64,000 nucleotides of DNA. Origin: Akebia trifoliata. Taxonomy: Eukaryota > Streptophyta > Magnoliopsida > Ranunculales > Lardizabalaceae. Made by a program: the position numbers and the translations under genes. Position 1 is the first letter of the stretch; each line of letters begins with the position of its first letter. The notes under the pieces were generated by a model. That model worked only from the letters and a program-made list of their open reading frames with translations. It searched no databases and had not been told where the DNA came from. The stretch spans positions 30,723,613 to 30,787,612 of the forward strand of contig CM030708.1 in the NCBI GenBank assembly GCA_017979445.1, read 5' to 3'. This document shows, in pieces, positions 1 to 11,048 of the stretch.

Positions 1-90
1 CCCACAATTAAAACACGAAATCCAACAATTAGAATTTACTTAGGAATACGTGATTATGTGTAATTTATAAGTGTTTTTTTTTCATGAGTT

Positions 91-92
<2 letters not shown>

Positions 93-121
<29 letters not shown>
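93..121. repeat. AT dinucleotide microsatellite
   Basis: About 14 uninterrupted AT units. Positions 1-92 and 122-960 are AT-rich non-coding DNA in which I see no gene. Confidence 0.9.
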
Positions 122-960
122 AGAATTTCTATCTTGAAAAAGATTACATAGGTTGACTCCACATGGCATTCGTGACTGTGGGTCACCCTTTCCCATCCTA
201 CTAAGTCAAGCGTTAGACCAAGACACTGAAAGAATGTTAGTTATATTCCGACGATTGCTCCTTAATTTTAGTTTTATTTAAAAATTAAATTAAAATCATA
301 ATTTACGTCTTAGGAAAATGCTAAGTTGACTATAAACACTGCTTTTGACACTCAGCTGACATGGAGTTGTGCACGGAAACGGAACCAAAAATGCTTTCCT
401 TTAGATATGAGATAAAAGCATCCAACGGTTCTACGTCTAATTCTCGATGATGAAGAAAAATTCATCTAAATCGGAAAACCTCTTAGATAGATCCAAATTC
501 GATTAATCGATCTTCTTAAATTGCTGCTTCATCATTAAGACTTCAGTCTCTTTAAAATCAATTTTGAAATGCAATCAAATTTCTTAAACACTGAGACCCA
601 GTGTTGAAATTGGGAATAAACTTAGTATTAGAATTATATCAAAGTTTTCTTATAAATTCGGAGGATTAAAATGCAAATATTAAGATGTTCCAAAATGTAT
701 CTGGACGTTCACTTGGTTGCATGATTAGTGTTCTAAAAATCAGATTGAATTGGTGGTCCGCCCAGATTTTATAATAAAATCCATAAAGTTAATGGACCGT
801 GCCTCTTTTGATTAGTAATTATTCTTTTATGACTATAAATAAAGGCATTTCAGGAAACTATATACTTATTATTTAGGTTTTTTTTATTTTATTTAGTAAG
901 CATACATTGGTCCAACTGAATTGAACCAGAGTAGGACCATATGGTTTTACCAATTTAATA

Positions 961-1190
961 GAGGGTCGTGATTCATAGATGCGTCACACGTGAACTCATA
1001 TGTTCACACATAATCCCGGCCATGTATATGTGAGATCCAACTGTTGGGACAAAAGATGTATCCCAAGAATATATTATGGATCTCTAAGATACATTGCAAC
1101 CGTTGGATCTCATAAATACATGGTCGTGATTGTGTGTGTACATATGAGTTCACGTTCATGAGTCTATGGATCCCAACCCTTTAATAAATA
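961..1190. mobile_element. Palindromic foldback MITE
   Basis: The two halves are near-perfect inverted repeats. The left arm runs from the AGGGTCGTGATTC end through GTGAACTCATATG to GTGAGATCCAAC. The right arm is its reverse complement, through GTTGGATCTCAT and CATATGAGTTCAC to the matching end. The whole unit would fold as one hairpin of roughly 230 nt. No target-site duplication was resolved, so the superfamily is unknown. Confidence 0.7.
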
Positions 1191-1613
1191 TTTTGTCTTA
1201 TCATCGATTCAATTTTAAAACTATATCCCATGATGATAATTTAACAACTTAGCATCAACGTTCCTTAACAGGAACCCAATGCAAGTTGTCTCAAAATTCG
1301 AGAATGTCAATATCTAAAATCTGTTGTACACAAATTTTATTTATTTATTTTTTTTTTGGAAAAAGAGTTTTCTAACATAAATAAAAGCATAATTAGAATG
1401 TTAACTACAGTTGTAATTTTGAAACTTTTTTCTCATTTAATTTTGATTTTCATTTTAAAGCTGAATATTCAAGTTTTCCCATATGAGGAAAAGTTGAAAT
1501 TCTAGCTACAATGGTCTGGGGTCTTTGCCCGGTTTATTAGTTGTCAAACTATATGTTCAGCCTTATATTGTAACTTTGAACTTTGAACCATGACTTGGTA
1601 AAGAGAATAAGCC

Positions 1614-1622
1614 TATATATAT
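1614..1622 (+). promoter_or_regulatory. TATA box of the upstream signalling-peptide copy
   Basis: TATATATAT lies in the same place relative to a shared downstream TTATAGCATCAAAAC block as the TATA box at 7,186-7,195 of the intact paralogue. The only ATG of the downstream reading frame (1,621-1,623) overlaps this box, so it would normally not be in the mRNA. Confidence 0.65.
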
Positions 1623-2001
1623 GTCCCTTCACTGCTTTATAGCATCAAAACATACATCGTTCATCAAATTCCAAAACCTGAAATTCCACACCAAAGAAGC
1701 CTTTTTTCCTCTCTTTTTGAATTGTGTAAGAAATCTCTTCACAGTGTCAATCATTTTTGCGATTTTTGTGTCATGTTTCCAAACCCTAGAAGCATCGAGA
1801 CCCTTCTCTATCAAGGATGATATTGTGATTCAATCCCTCCAAAGAGGTCCTGTGCCACCTTCATTACCGTCACCGTGCTCCCACATACACACCAATCGTG
1901 ATGGTAGTTGCCCATCACTTAGCACCAAGAACTTTGCAGGTCACACCCTTGTTACATCACCACCCTTTCCCTACATCAACTTCGACTCTAGCACTGTTTG
2001 A
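1621..2001 (+). pseudogene. Signalling-peptide precursor copy 1, start codon lost
   Basis: Paralogue of the gene at 7,336. Shared parts, in order, are a hydrophobic signal-peptide core (NLFTVSIIFAIFVSCF), LEASRP, the motif VPPSLPSPCSH, a second Cys and KNFAGH. The codon aligned with the paralogue's ATG is TTG here (1,717-1,719). The open frame does extend up to an ATG at 1,621, but that ATG lies inside the TATA box, and no other Met codon exists in the frame. The conserved Gly of the SGPS-type core is Leu. A 2-nt length difference near 1,960-1,975 gives a different C-terminus. An AATAAA occurs at 2,207. Most likely a decayed or non-AUG-initiated copy; the family reading is explained under the intact copy. 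Confidence 0.65.
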
Positions 2002-2212
2002 TGTCTTGATCTTTTTTGTGGGATGAGTTCAGTCTGTTTCAAAAATATAAAAAAGTTCAATAGCAGTATTTAAATTGGTTGTCATTGGTCAATGGTTGCA
2101 CCATTGTTGAGAACCCTTGGAATTGATGATAAAATATTTGGTTTGTAATTTTTTTTTATAGGGGTATTTAATTACTTGAAATCATTAATAATGTATGAAA
2201 GTTCGAAATAAA

Positions 2213-2839
2213 GGTAGGGGTACCTTCAACCCATTCAATGAAAAGTACCATTGCTTTCTTGTATAGGGTTTATTTGTAAGTTTCTTAATCAATAAATTTT
2301 GGTGACTATTGAAATGGTACCTTGTACCTGAGATACAAGAATTATTAGAATTATACATCTCCTTGAATGGACTAGAATAATTCTTTCATGTTATGTTGTG
2401 CGGCCTTGCTGACTCGTGTTTATCCAGCAATTTTTTTTTGCAGTAGTATAGAAGAGAATTTTACGCTAATTGAATTTATTCTTGCTGCTTCTTATTCTTG
2501 TATTATATAAAAATTTATTTAGAGAGCTTCATGATAAAAAATTCCAAAGGTGGGGAAGAGCTTGTACTTTCCCGATGGTGTAGAACACAGATTAAATCCT
2601 TTATGCCATTTGTAAAATGCTCTGTAGCACACTTTATGGAATTATTGATAACTCCATTGAATTGTGGCCTAAGCACCCAAAAAAATAGTTTAGAAACTCA
2701 AATGATTATAAATCATCCATGAAAAGGCTCAAATTAAACCAATGTTTTAACAATTAAATACGGGTCGGACCGTGATAAGATGCTGGTTGAATTTGGTTTT
2801 AATAATGTAGGTTTATTAAAGAGAAATTTATAAAAACAT
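2213..2839. other. Non-coding interval
   Basis: AT-rich sequence after the peptide-gene copy. A 74-codon open frame at 2,498 has no recognisable motif and I do not regard it as a gene. Nothing else supported. Confidence 0.6.
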
Positions 2840-3420
2840 GGGCAACTTATCGTGTATGTAAACACCTTTGTGAAACTCACTTAGTAATTTGATTAAACAT
2901 TTATTAGGTATTTTATCAAACACCTTATATGCCACACCATTGTAATGACAATGAAGGACAAATCCAACTAATAGTAATAAATACAAAGAAGATAAACAAC
3001 CACACAAACAAAGAGTAAGAACATAATACCCACAACATGAAATTTTATGTGATTCCCCTAAAGGTTATGTTCACAGAGGTATTAGCGTAAGAGCTTGATT
3101 TCACCATAAAGAAAATGGGGCAAATTGATACAAATCACCTCTATCACTTAGCTTCACCTTTTTCTAGATCTTAATATTCCCAAACATCTCTTCTCTTAGG
3201 TTTTTTTTTTCTTTACTCTCCTCTAAAAAAAGACTTAGACATAGTATTAGACTTACAATCAAAAGAAAACTAAAACCCAATTTTAGAAACACCACATAAA
3301 TAGGTCACTTACATGTTACAAACTAGACCCAAATGATCTTGGCCTGATCTAAAACCAAACATACTTAGATCAGACCGAATATGTTTGGAGTCATACTTCA
3401 GCACAACTTCGGTTAAATTC
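2840..3420 (-). mobile_element. LTR-like repeat, inverted copy
   Basis: The reverse complement matches the solo-LTR-like repeat at about 34,577-35,175 along most of its length. Shared blocks include GTATGACTC near the start, a GTAAGTGNCCTA block, a run related to GATTTGCCCCATTTT, and a distal block around GGTGTTTGGTGAAATACC. No coding sequence. Boundaries are approximate and no target-site duplication was identified. Confidence 0.5.
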
Positions 3421-3529
3421 TCGTTCCAGTACACTGTTCATTTTTATTCTAAAGCTTGCAGTGATTTTTGTTTGACATTCCCACTAATAAAAGGTAGCAA
3501 GATCATTGGTATTTATTCGAAAAGTGATA

Positions 3530-3822
3530 ATCTCATTGGTTTATAAAAATGACGATCTACAAATTTTGACAAGGAAATTCGACGGGCCAAAGCACACAAA
3601 TTTTAGAAATCAAATTTTGACGTCCCATGGCCGTTGAAATTTTTTATGTTCCCCAATTTGACAGTTTAGAACCAACAAATTTCTCTCATCCTACATTAAT
3701 TTAACGGTTTTAGTTCGTAAAAAAAAATGACAATAAAAAATGTGATGCCTTGGTCCTTCAAATTTCACAAAATTCGACAGACTTGGACCATTAAATATAA
3801 TAGTTTTTTTTTCACATTGTGT
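3530..3822. mobile_element. CACTA-type MITE, diverged copy
   Basis: Resembles the MITE at 30,866-31,154, with the same series of AATTTGACGG-like subterminal motifs and the same right end, TTTTTTTCACATTGTG. The left terminus is not clear here. Confidence 0.45.
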
Positions 3823-5357
3823 GGAAGGTAGCAAGATCGTTGCTATTTATTCTAAAGTGACGCTCTCAATGGATTTATATAAGTTACAATCTTGTTATAA
3901 AAAAAATAAAAAATAAAAACTAACATATTTTGAGAATTAAAATGAACAATGTATTGGAATGGAAATTCTCCCATACTCAGCACACATAATGGTCATTTAT
4001 CCTTTATTAAATGTAGGATGGCATTGTCCCTAAGTGAATATATTAATAATTAAAGATTTAAAATTAATTTTAATATAAAAAATTAAAAATAATATTTTTA
4101 ATTTATTTATTAATAAGAATCAAGTACAAAATTAAAAGTAATATTTATATTTTATTTTTAAAAAAATTAAGTATAAACAAATATTTCGATCAAGTTTCAA
4201 AGATAAAAATTAGCGACATGAATTTACTCCCTCTGAATGTTCGAAATTGTGATGTCATGGCTGAGCTTATTGCATGTTGGGAAAGGACTATAGTCTTGTC
4301 CCAAAAAGGTGTTGGGATATTATGTGATATAAAAAATAGAAAATAAAGAAAAATAAATAATATAGATCTCTAATTAGACTGCATTTCTGAATTGAATGGT
4401 TGCTCAAATTTTATGGATGAGTCAACTCATTCAATTGAATCAGATCAACTAAATTTTAAAACACATAATAAAGTAAAGCCGGATCCATTTGTGAATACAT
4501 GAGGACAAAATTTTGTACGACACGGTACCTAAGAAAAATGGCACCTCAGGTCATGAGAGTTGACTTTATAATTCAATAGTCCATTGCTGCGTGACGTTGT
4601 TTTATTGTCGCACATTTGCTCAGTTGTCACGGATGACGAAAGACAAGATCGTAATCAACTTTTTCTCAATTTTCCTTCTTTCCAATAGTGTAAAATCAAT
4701 CGACTTCAACTTCAACGTACCTTAAATTTTATGAAATTGTTCAACTCACTAGGCAACTCGTCCATAGAGTTGAGTTGAACATTCAATAGTAATGATGAAT
4801 GCCACGTGTTCAGATAACAATGGCCACTGTTGAAGAGAAGGGAAGGGAATGGATTTGCTGTTAACATTTGATAATGTTTATAAGCTGTTGAATGGGCAAG
4901 GTTTGTTATAAAATTTATTTAGACAGGAGTTTCGACTGGGCTAGAACTAAAACTCTCTATCGAATGACTTGGAATTTGGCCGAGTTAAGTTGACTGAACT
5001 CGAAGGACGAATTTAGCCAAGTCCAATAAAAATTTTCAAGTTTTAAAACGAAGAGGTCAAGGACGAAACATGATAGGGTATCATTGTCATGTGGGCTCAA
5101 GTTAACCCCTTGACTTTTAACGTCAGACTGTGATGTCACCTGGGGTCTACCCATGACTTATAAAGTCAATAGCAATTATGCTATTTGAAAACTATTTTTG
5201 CAAAAATCTAAAAAGATGTGCGAGGAACTTTGGGTTGGATAAATCAGGTGAATTGCCAATAGAAAAGTCTAAATGTGGCTTTGATGCAGCTTTAAAAGGA
5301 AATTTGAAACCTAAAATTAAAGAAGAAAGATATTACGAAATGAAAGTAATTAGGAAA
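3823..5357. other. Non-coding interval
   Basis: AT-rich DNA. Short open frames at 4,957 (minus) and 5,178 (plus) lack recognisable domains or gene context. No gene supported. Confidence 0.6.
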
Positions 5358-5512
5358 ATGCTGGAATGTCACAAATAGAGACACAAAAGTGAAAAAAATG
5401 ATGTGGTGGCATGCATATAATCGTAGATAAAAAGCATTTACAATTATGTGGGTGCCACCACATCATTTTTGTCACCTTTTTATCTTCGTTTGTATCACTC
5501 CAGCACTACTCA
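5358..5512. mobile_element. Foldback MITE, family shared with 59,943
   Basis: Inverted arms: AATGATGTGGTGGCATGC on the left, and TGGGTGCCACCACATCATTT on the right. The outer parts GGAATGTCACAAA and TTTGTATCACTCC also pair. A second copy with the same arms lies at 59,943-60,115. Confidence 0.7.
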
Positions 5513-6880
5513 AGTAATTATATGCCTTGATTTGGCATAGAAGACGTGTTGCTAAGCTACACATGCATGCCACATCAGCCACTTTTTGGGGTTTTCTCCT
5601 GCATGTTAATTTAAATGACTTAAATCCCCTCATTTTCAAAATCATTTATAATTTTTCTTTTTTATCTAATCAACTTTATCTTGAATTCATTATTTTCAAC
5701 TCAACTTTAATCTTTCATAGAATATCTTATTTGAGTATTCTATAAAATAATTTCATAATTTTCTACTTCTTTGATAATCTTATTTCATTATTTTATTAAA
5801 AATCAATCATCTTTGAATGTACTTTGATCACTATAGTAAATTATTTTTAGTCTAATCAACTTTTTCTTCTACCATTATTTCAATTCTAGCTTTAATATTC
5901 AGTGTAATACGCTAGACATTTTCCAACACGAGATCCAATTATTATTATCAATTCCCCAAAAAGCTTATCTTGCATTGAGATTTGTACTTTAAACGTTGAA
6001 GTAGACAAATTCTCAAAGCTAACTATGCTGGTTTTGAAGATGAAAAATTAAGAGTTGAAGACGATTAATTTAAATGTAGAAAATAAAAATCAGAGTTTTT
6101 ATCTAAAAGTAGAATTGGGAGGATATTTTGATCATTATTTTGTTAGAGTATCTCAATTATTCTTCATATTGTGAAGCAATAGTTTCAAATGTTCATGTCG
6201 CATGCATGACTTCATATAACCTGTATTATTATGTTCAACCTTTGCATCAAACTTGGTCCACTGTATTTAAGTTTGAAATTAAACTATTTCTTTGAAATAG
6301 AGATGCATGTGGAACGGATTCTTGAATGGGTGATTTGGTTGAATTTCACATAGATCCATGGACCAATATATATTAGCAACTTCTGTCGCATCATATATAC
6401 TTTTAATTTCACATACAAATATATCAAGTTTAGCTTTCAGCCGACAAAACCAAAGAACAAAGAGGTTCAGATGGACTCACACATGATACACGTTAACACC
6501 TAACTACTATCACGACTACGTATACATCTCGTGGGATTGCATAATTTCTCACGCGGCTCCAAAACAAGACACTTGAGATAAAAATTGTTCAATTAATGTT
6601 ACTTCAAAGGGTTCACATTCATTTTTCAATTGAGGAGTATAAATTTTACAATTGTATGGGTCCCAATGCGAGCAGATCCATTGATGTAAAGTGAAGTTGC
6701 TTCACCGAAAGTTGGCGCCATAAAAATTAATTCATACGTGTCACATGTTGGAATTTAGATGGTATTAATATCAAGTTTGCTGTTTTCCTTCAGCAGCAAA
6801 ACGCCAATCCACCTCATGTTGGTTGTGAGTTGTGACTCGTGACTTGTAAACCGTGATGAGTTGAGCATGTACCTCTAACG
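5513..6880. other. Non-coding interval upstream of the peptide gene
   Basis: T-rich, AT-rich sequence. The 72-codon open frame at 5,527 is low-complexity and not supported as a gene. No repeat with clear boundaries seen. Confidence 0.55.
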
Positions 6881-6891
6881 GCCTACATTAA

Positions 6892-7195
6892 CACGTGTCA
6901 GTCAAATGAGGTGTTAATGTCTTAATCTGAGTTATCAATGGAAATTTTCCACGTGTCCAATAATTCTCCTGGCAACCAATTAACTTCTTGTTGGACACGT
7001 GGTAGCGCTATATTGAATTACAGCTAAATACCATCATTCGATAACAGCAAATCCCTAGTCCAAAGTTTCGTTATGTATCACGAATGACAAAGACATTCCG
7101 GTCAAATTTTCTTTCTTTTAAGTAGTCAAATTCTGTGGTCAACTCTATATTGTTTGAAATACGACTTAATAAAATTCCATAAATCTATATATAAA
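6892..7195 (+). promoter_or_regulatory. Promoter of signalling-peptide gene: G-boxes, W-boxes, TATA
   Basis: CACGTG G-boxes occur at 6,892, 6,950 and 6,996. The latter two lie in a 12-bp perfect inverted repeat (CCACGTGTCCAA at 6,949 and TTGGACACGTGG at 6,991). W-box cores (TTGAC on the minus strand) occur at 7,100, 7,124 and 7,137. A TATA box CTATATATAAA is at 7,185-7,195, about 140 bp before the ATG. Known family logic: G-boxes bind bZIP/bHLH factors and W-boxes bind WRKY factors. Stress or immune inducibility is inferred. Confidence 0.6.
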
Positions 7196-7335
7196 CTTCT
7201 TATAGCATCAAAACCTGAAACCCTACTCTTCTCTATAACTATAAGACCCCAAACTCAAAATACATATTTCTTACATAAAATTTCAAAACCTCAAAACCCA
7301 CACCAAAGAAACAGCTATTTTTTGGTCCATAGCAA

Positions 7336-7671
7336 ATGGGTTCATACAGTGGAAATCTCTTCACAGTTTCAATATGCATCATTTTGGTAGTCTTTATGTC
7401 CTGTTTTGAACCACTTGAAGCATCAAGACCATTGGATTGGCATCAGTGGTTGAAGAAAAATCACAATATTGTGATTGAATCCCTTGAAAGAGGTGATGTG
7501 CCTCCTTCTGGACCCTCACCTTGCTCTCACTTACCCAATAATAATGGTGGTCACTGCCCACTTGGCTCAAAGAACTTTGCAGGTCACGCCCATGTGGCAT
7601 CATCGCCCTTTTCGAAACCATCGTCATTAGCTCTAACACTGCTTGATGTCTTTATCTTCTCTGTAGAATGA
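7336..7671 (+). CDS. Secreted signalling-peptide precursor (IDA/PIP-like or CTNIP/SCREW-like)
   Basis: A 111-residue precursor. Residues 1-30 form a signal peptide with the hydrophobic core LFTVSICIILVVFMSCF, ending near LEASRP. A variable linker follows. The conserved module is SLERGDVPPSGPSPCSH (about residues 52-68), then a second Cys in GGHCPLGSKNFAGH. The Pro-Pro-Ser-Gly-Pro-Ser core is that of IDA/PIP-type plant peptides, and the two spaced Cys recall the CTNIP/SCREW phytocytokines. Which family applies I cannot decide from memory. Expected role: secreted, processed and sensed by a leucine-rich-repeat receptor kinase. This ATG was chosen because the signal peptide follows directly and a TATA box lies about 140 bp upstream. 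Unusually, about 30 residues follow NFAGH, where related precursors tend to end soon after. It has a decayed paralogue at 1,621. Confidence 0.7.
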   Translation: MGSYSGNLFTVSICIILVVFMSCFEPLEASRPLDWHQWLKKNHNIVIESLERGDVPPSGPSPCSHLPNNNGGHCPLGSKNFAGHAHVASSPFSKPSSLALTLLDVFIFSVE

Positions 7672-7721
7672 TTTCAATCTCCATTTTAAAGTGAACAAAG
7701 TTCAAGAACACTATTATTGTT

Positions 7722-7820
7722 GATTTTTTTTTTTTTTTTTTTGAATTATATATTGTGACCCATTGCAATTGATGCTAAAAGCCAAAAAATAAATAAATAA
7801 ATAAATAAAATAAATAAAAA
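7722..7820. repeat. Poly-T and AAAT microsatellite
   Basis: A run of about 20 T is followed by about eight AAAT units at 7,788-7,820, in the 3' region of the peptide gene. AATAAA hexamers inside it may serve as polyadenylation signals. Confidence 0.75.
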
Positions 7821-9554
7821 ATTATGTAATTCATTTTACTAGTAAAGTTGTATTTTAAAGTTCAGGATAATATGGAAACTTTTTAGAAGTATAATACTTA
7901 TTATATTTATTTCTTGTATATGTTTTCTTGTGAGTTTCTCACCTTCCTCCATCAAATAAACATAAAAGCAGCGATGCAGAATTTCAATGAATCAAATTAT
8001 CGTCATATTGGATCGTTAGTAAGAGAGTTTTTCTTACTAAGTTGGCCAGCTTAGATTTTTAACTCAAACAATTAAATATATTAAACTTTCATCAATTATA
8101 TTTTAGAATTTAAACTTTACAATTATATAAGGGACTGACTAGTTGCACACCACCCATTACCAATTTCACTCCATCACTTAAAAATTCCCCTTTGCACTCC
8201 ATTTGGAGGATTACACTCCAAAAATAATAGAAATATTGCACTCCTTTTCCTCTTCTTCTTATAATAGAAAAATGTGGCCAACTTTGGACAAAATTACAAT
8301 TCCGGCTCACTGTTCATTTTACTAACCAAAACGTGAACGATAACTATACCAAAGTTTTTAAGGTAATAGTTTCGCAAGTTTAAAGTGACAATCTTGCAGA
8401 TTTCACTACTTTTAGTGAAATCATCACTATACAAACCCAGTTACTGGGGGGTGGGGAACCAACAAGTTTGTCACTTTAAACCTGTGATTTCATGCGTTCA
8501 CATTTTGGGAATTAAAATGAATAATTAGCCAAAATTGTAATTTCGTCAAAGTTTCTAATCCATCTCAAAAGCTTAGTTGTGTCCAAAATATTGAGTACCA
8601 TCAAGTCAACTCAAAATTCAATCAAGTATAAACAACTAATTGGCTGAGTTTTCGAATCACAACTAAGGGTTAATTTTGAAGAACATGTTTTCAACGATGA
8701 TTGTCTACCTCATCATCACCAGTTACAATCATGATTTTAGATCTCAGTTTGACGTCTTGTCTTGTTCATTAACGAAACTAAGTTAATTGAATTAACTCAT
8801 TGAAGGTATTAGGTATCACCCGACTTGGAAGTGAGTCTCTACTATGATCCACCAACAATGATAAGGTCAAAGAGGCTAGGGCCAGGGGTAAATGGGTTTC
8901 TCATCATCGATAATTTATACCAAGTTGCGATGAACCAAATCCTAATTAGTGTTTTCTTGATGAACAACATTTTAATGCACATGTTTGAGTTAAAATTATC
9001 GCATGTCACCAAGGAAACTATCAAGCCTTATTGATAGATAGTCCTCAAAAACTTGATTATTTGCTAATTATTTGATGTAATTCTAAGATTATCTTCTTGA
9101 AAACTAAACTTCTCATGATTGGTAAGTCACTTTTTCTTTTTTGTTGTAACTTTCAAAAATCAATTCGTTCCAATGATAACAAATCCAAGGATTTGAACTC
9201 AAACAAGCATTGTCGAATCAGAAAAAATCCAAGCCCTTGATTGATACTTCAGAGGTACATAACCTTTGTGTGCCAAATGAAACCTATCCAAACGAATTTT
9301 TCTTTTTTGTCTATTACCAATAATTGAAGACTTAACAACAATCCAAAATATTTATTCACCAAGAAATCAAAAGTTTTGAAAAACCTAGAGTTTTGTTTAA
9401 TTATATTGAAATTGGTAAACTGAAACAAAAAAAATCTAGAATTTCTTTTGATGACACAAACTCTTCAATCATAAGCCAATGGACATGACCTTCAGACATG
9501 ATAAAATGACGACAAAAGGAATATATATATATATATGAAAATGTTCAACACCCA
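7821..9554. other. Non-coding interval
   Basis: AT-rich DNA. The part around 8,330-8,530 shares a GTTTAAAGTGACAATCTTGC-type block with 3,830-3,960 and with the foldback at 62,800, so it is probably repeat-derived. The 66-69-codon open frames at 8,110 and 8,825 have no recognisable features. Confidence 0.5.
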
Positions 9555-9790
9555 ACCATTTTTGTTTTACATGGGTTTTGGAATGGACTGATTTTTGGTG
9601 AGGATGATCTCTATGTTGAGGAGATCATCCTCACCAAAAATCAGCTCATTCCAAAACTTCTAACCCCATCACAAATGCTTTACAAAAAATGGACGGTCCA
9701 CGATTTTTCAACTTGTAAACATGGGGTTAGAAGTTTTGGAATGGGCTGATTTTTGGTGAGGATCTTCCAAAACTTCTAACCCATGTAAGA
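9555..9790. mobile_element. Long-hairpin foldback repeat, one and a half units
   Basis: The arm TTTTGGAATGGACTGATTTT continues through GGTGAGGATGATC and is followed by its reverse complement ending CATTCCAAAACTTCTAACCC. A second partial unit follows at 9,722-9,782. The same hairpin family fills the introns of inhibitor copies B (29.6-30.6 kb) and C (40.3-40.6 kb). Confidence 0.8.
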
Positions 9791-10199
9791 CAAAAATGAT
9801 TGGGCAAATTGTTAGGTAAACGGTTGGGTGCCGAATGGGACCCATATATATATATTGTTGCAATTGAATAATGATTTAATTCAATTTGAAACTGAAATAG
9901 ATCACGGGTTAATGCAATTTCTCTATTTCAAATTAATACTCAAAAACTGCCCAATAATTAGTTGAACCAACTATATTACGAAATCTAGCATAACCCAGTT
10001 AGACCACTGGTTCAATTTGATTTTTATAAACTCATAATGTAACTGCACATCAGTTTCTTATTTTGTCATCTAAATTACCATAAATGTTAGTGTTAGATTA
10101 TGATTTTAAGAGAAATAAACAATTACCACAGCACTAAATTAAATGTTACAATAAAATCTCACTCATGAGCTAGTGGATTATGTGAAGGTCATTTTTGTG

Positions 10200-10680
10200 A
10201 TTGATCTCGAGATTTAATGTTTAGCCAGATCAAATTCCTATAGATCATATAAATAATAGAAAAAATAAAGAAAAAGAGAAAGAACACAAAGAGATTTTTT
10301 ACGTGATTTGGCAAACGTGCCTACCCCACGAGCTCGGGGAGCCATTTCACTATAGATCTCTAGTTACATAGCCTCCTCTCTCTTTTTCTCCCCCCCCCCC
10401 TTATTTTCTCCCCCTCTCCTACAATAGCCTCAAACTCTTTAAATAGAGAAACCCTAATTATAGTCTTAACCCTAATTAATTATAATTTACCACCTTGCCC
10501 CTTATTTAAAATATCAATTACATAAAAAAGAGAATAATCCTTTTAAATATGGAATATTCCCTAATAAGATAGAATTCTCTTTATATGATGCCACGTGTCC
10601 ACCTCGAGATGCGCATAGATGGTGTGAGTGGACGATCCAGATATAAGACGATTTTATCCTTCCACAGATTACAAGTTACA
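10200..10680 (-). mobile_element. Possible copia-type LTR remnant
   Basis: Contains a TTTACGTGATTTGGC block with a CCACGAGCTCGGGGAGCC stretch and C/T-rich tracts. On the minus strand a TATTTAAAG-type TATA box precedes the block. This layout resembles plant copia LTRs, but neither ends nor target-site duplications were found. Low confidence. Confidence 0.3.
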
Positions 10681-11048
10681 ACAGTAAATAAAAGAATCGT
10701 GATAATATAACTTGGCAGGTGACATACTTAAATGACTCTATGACCTGACAAGTTTAGGTACTATAGATTTGAATCTCCTAGGATACATGATTGCACTTCT
10801 TTTAAAAAGTGTATCTCAAGGGATCCGTGTATCCCAAGGCATAAAGATCTACTATTCCCAAATTTATCCACGTCATAAAATCTTTGAATGTGCCACTTGG
10901 CGAATCCTTATAATATGACTCTAAATAAAATATTACAATAAAACACTCGTCCATAAGTTTGCAGATATCCTTAATTTTATTAAATTTAAACAATAAACCA
11001 TCTCTCTTAATTACCAAACTTTCATTATTTTCTTTACGCACTTCTTGG

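Noticed and set aside
1629..1814. Minus-strand frame over the signal-peptide region
   Set aside because: Antisense shadow without conserved features.
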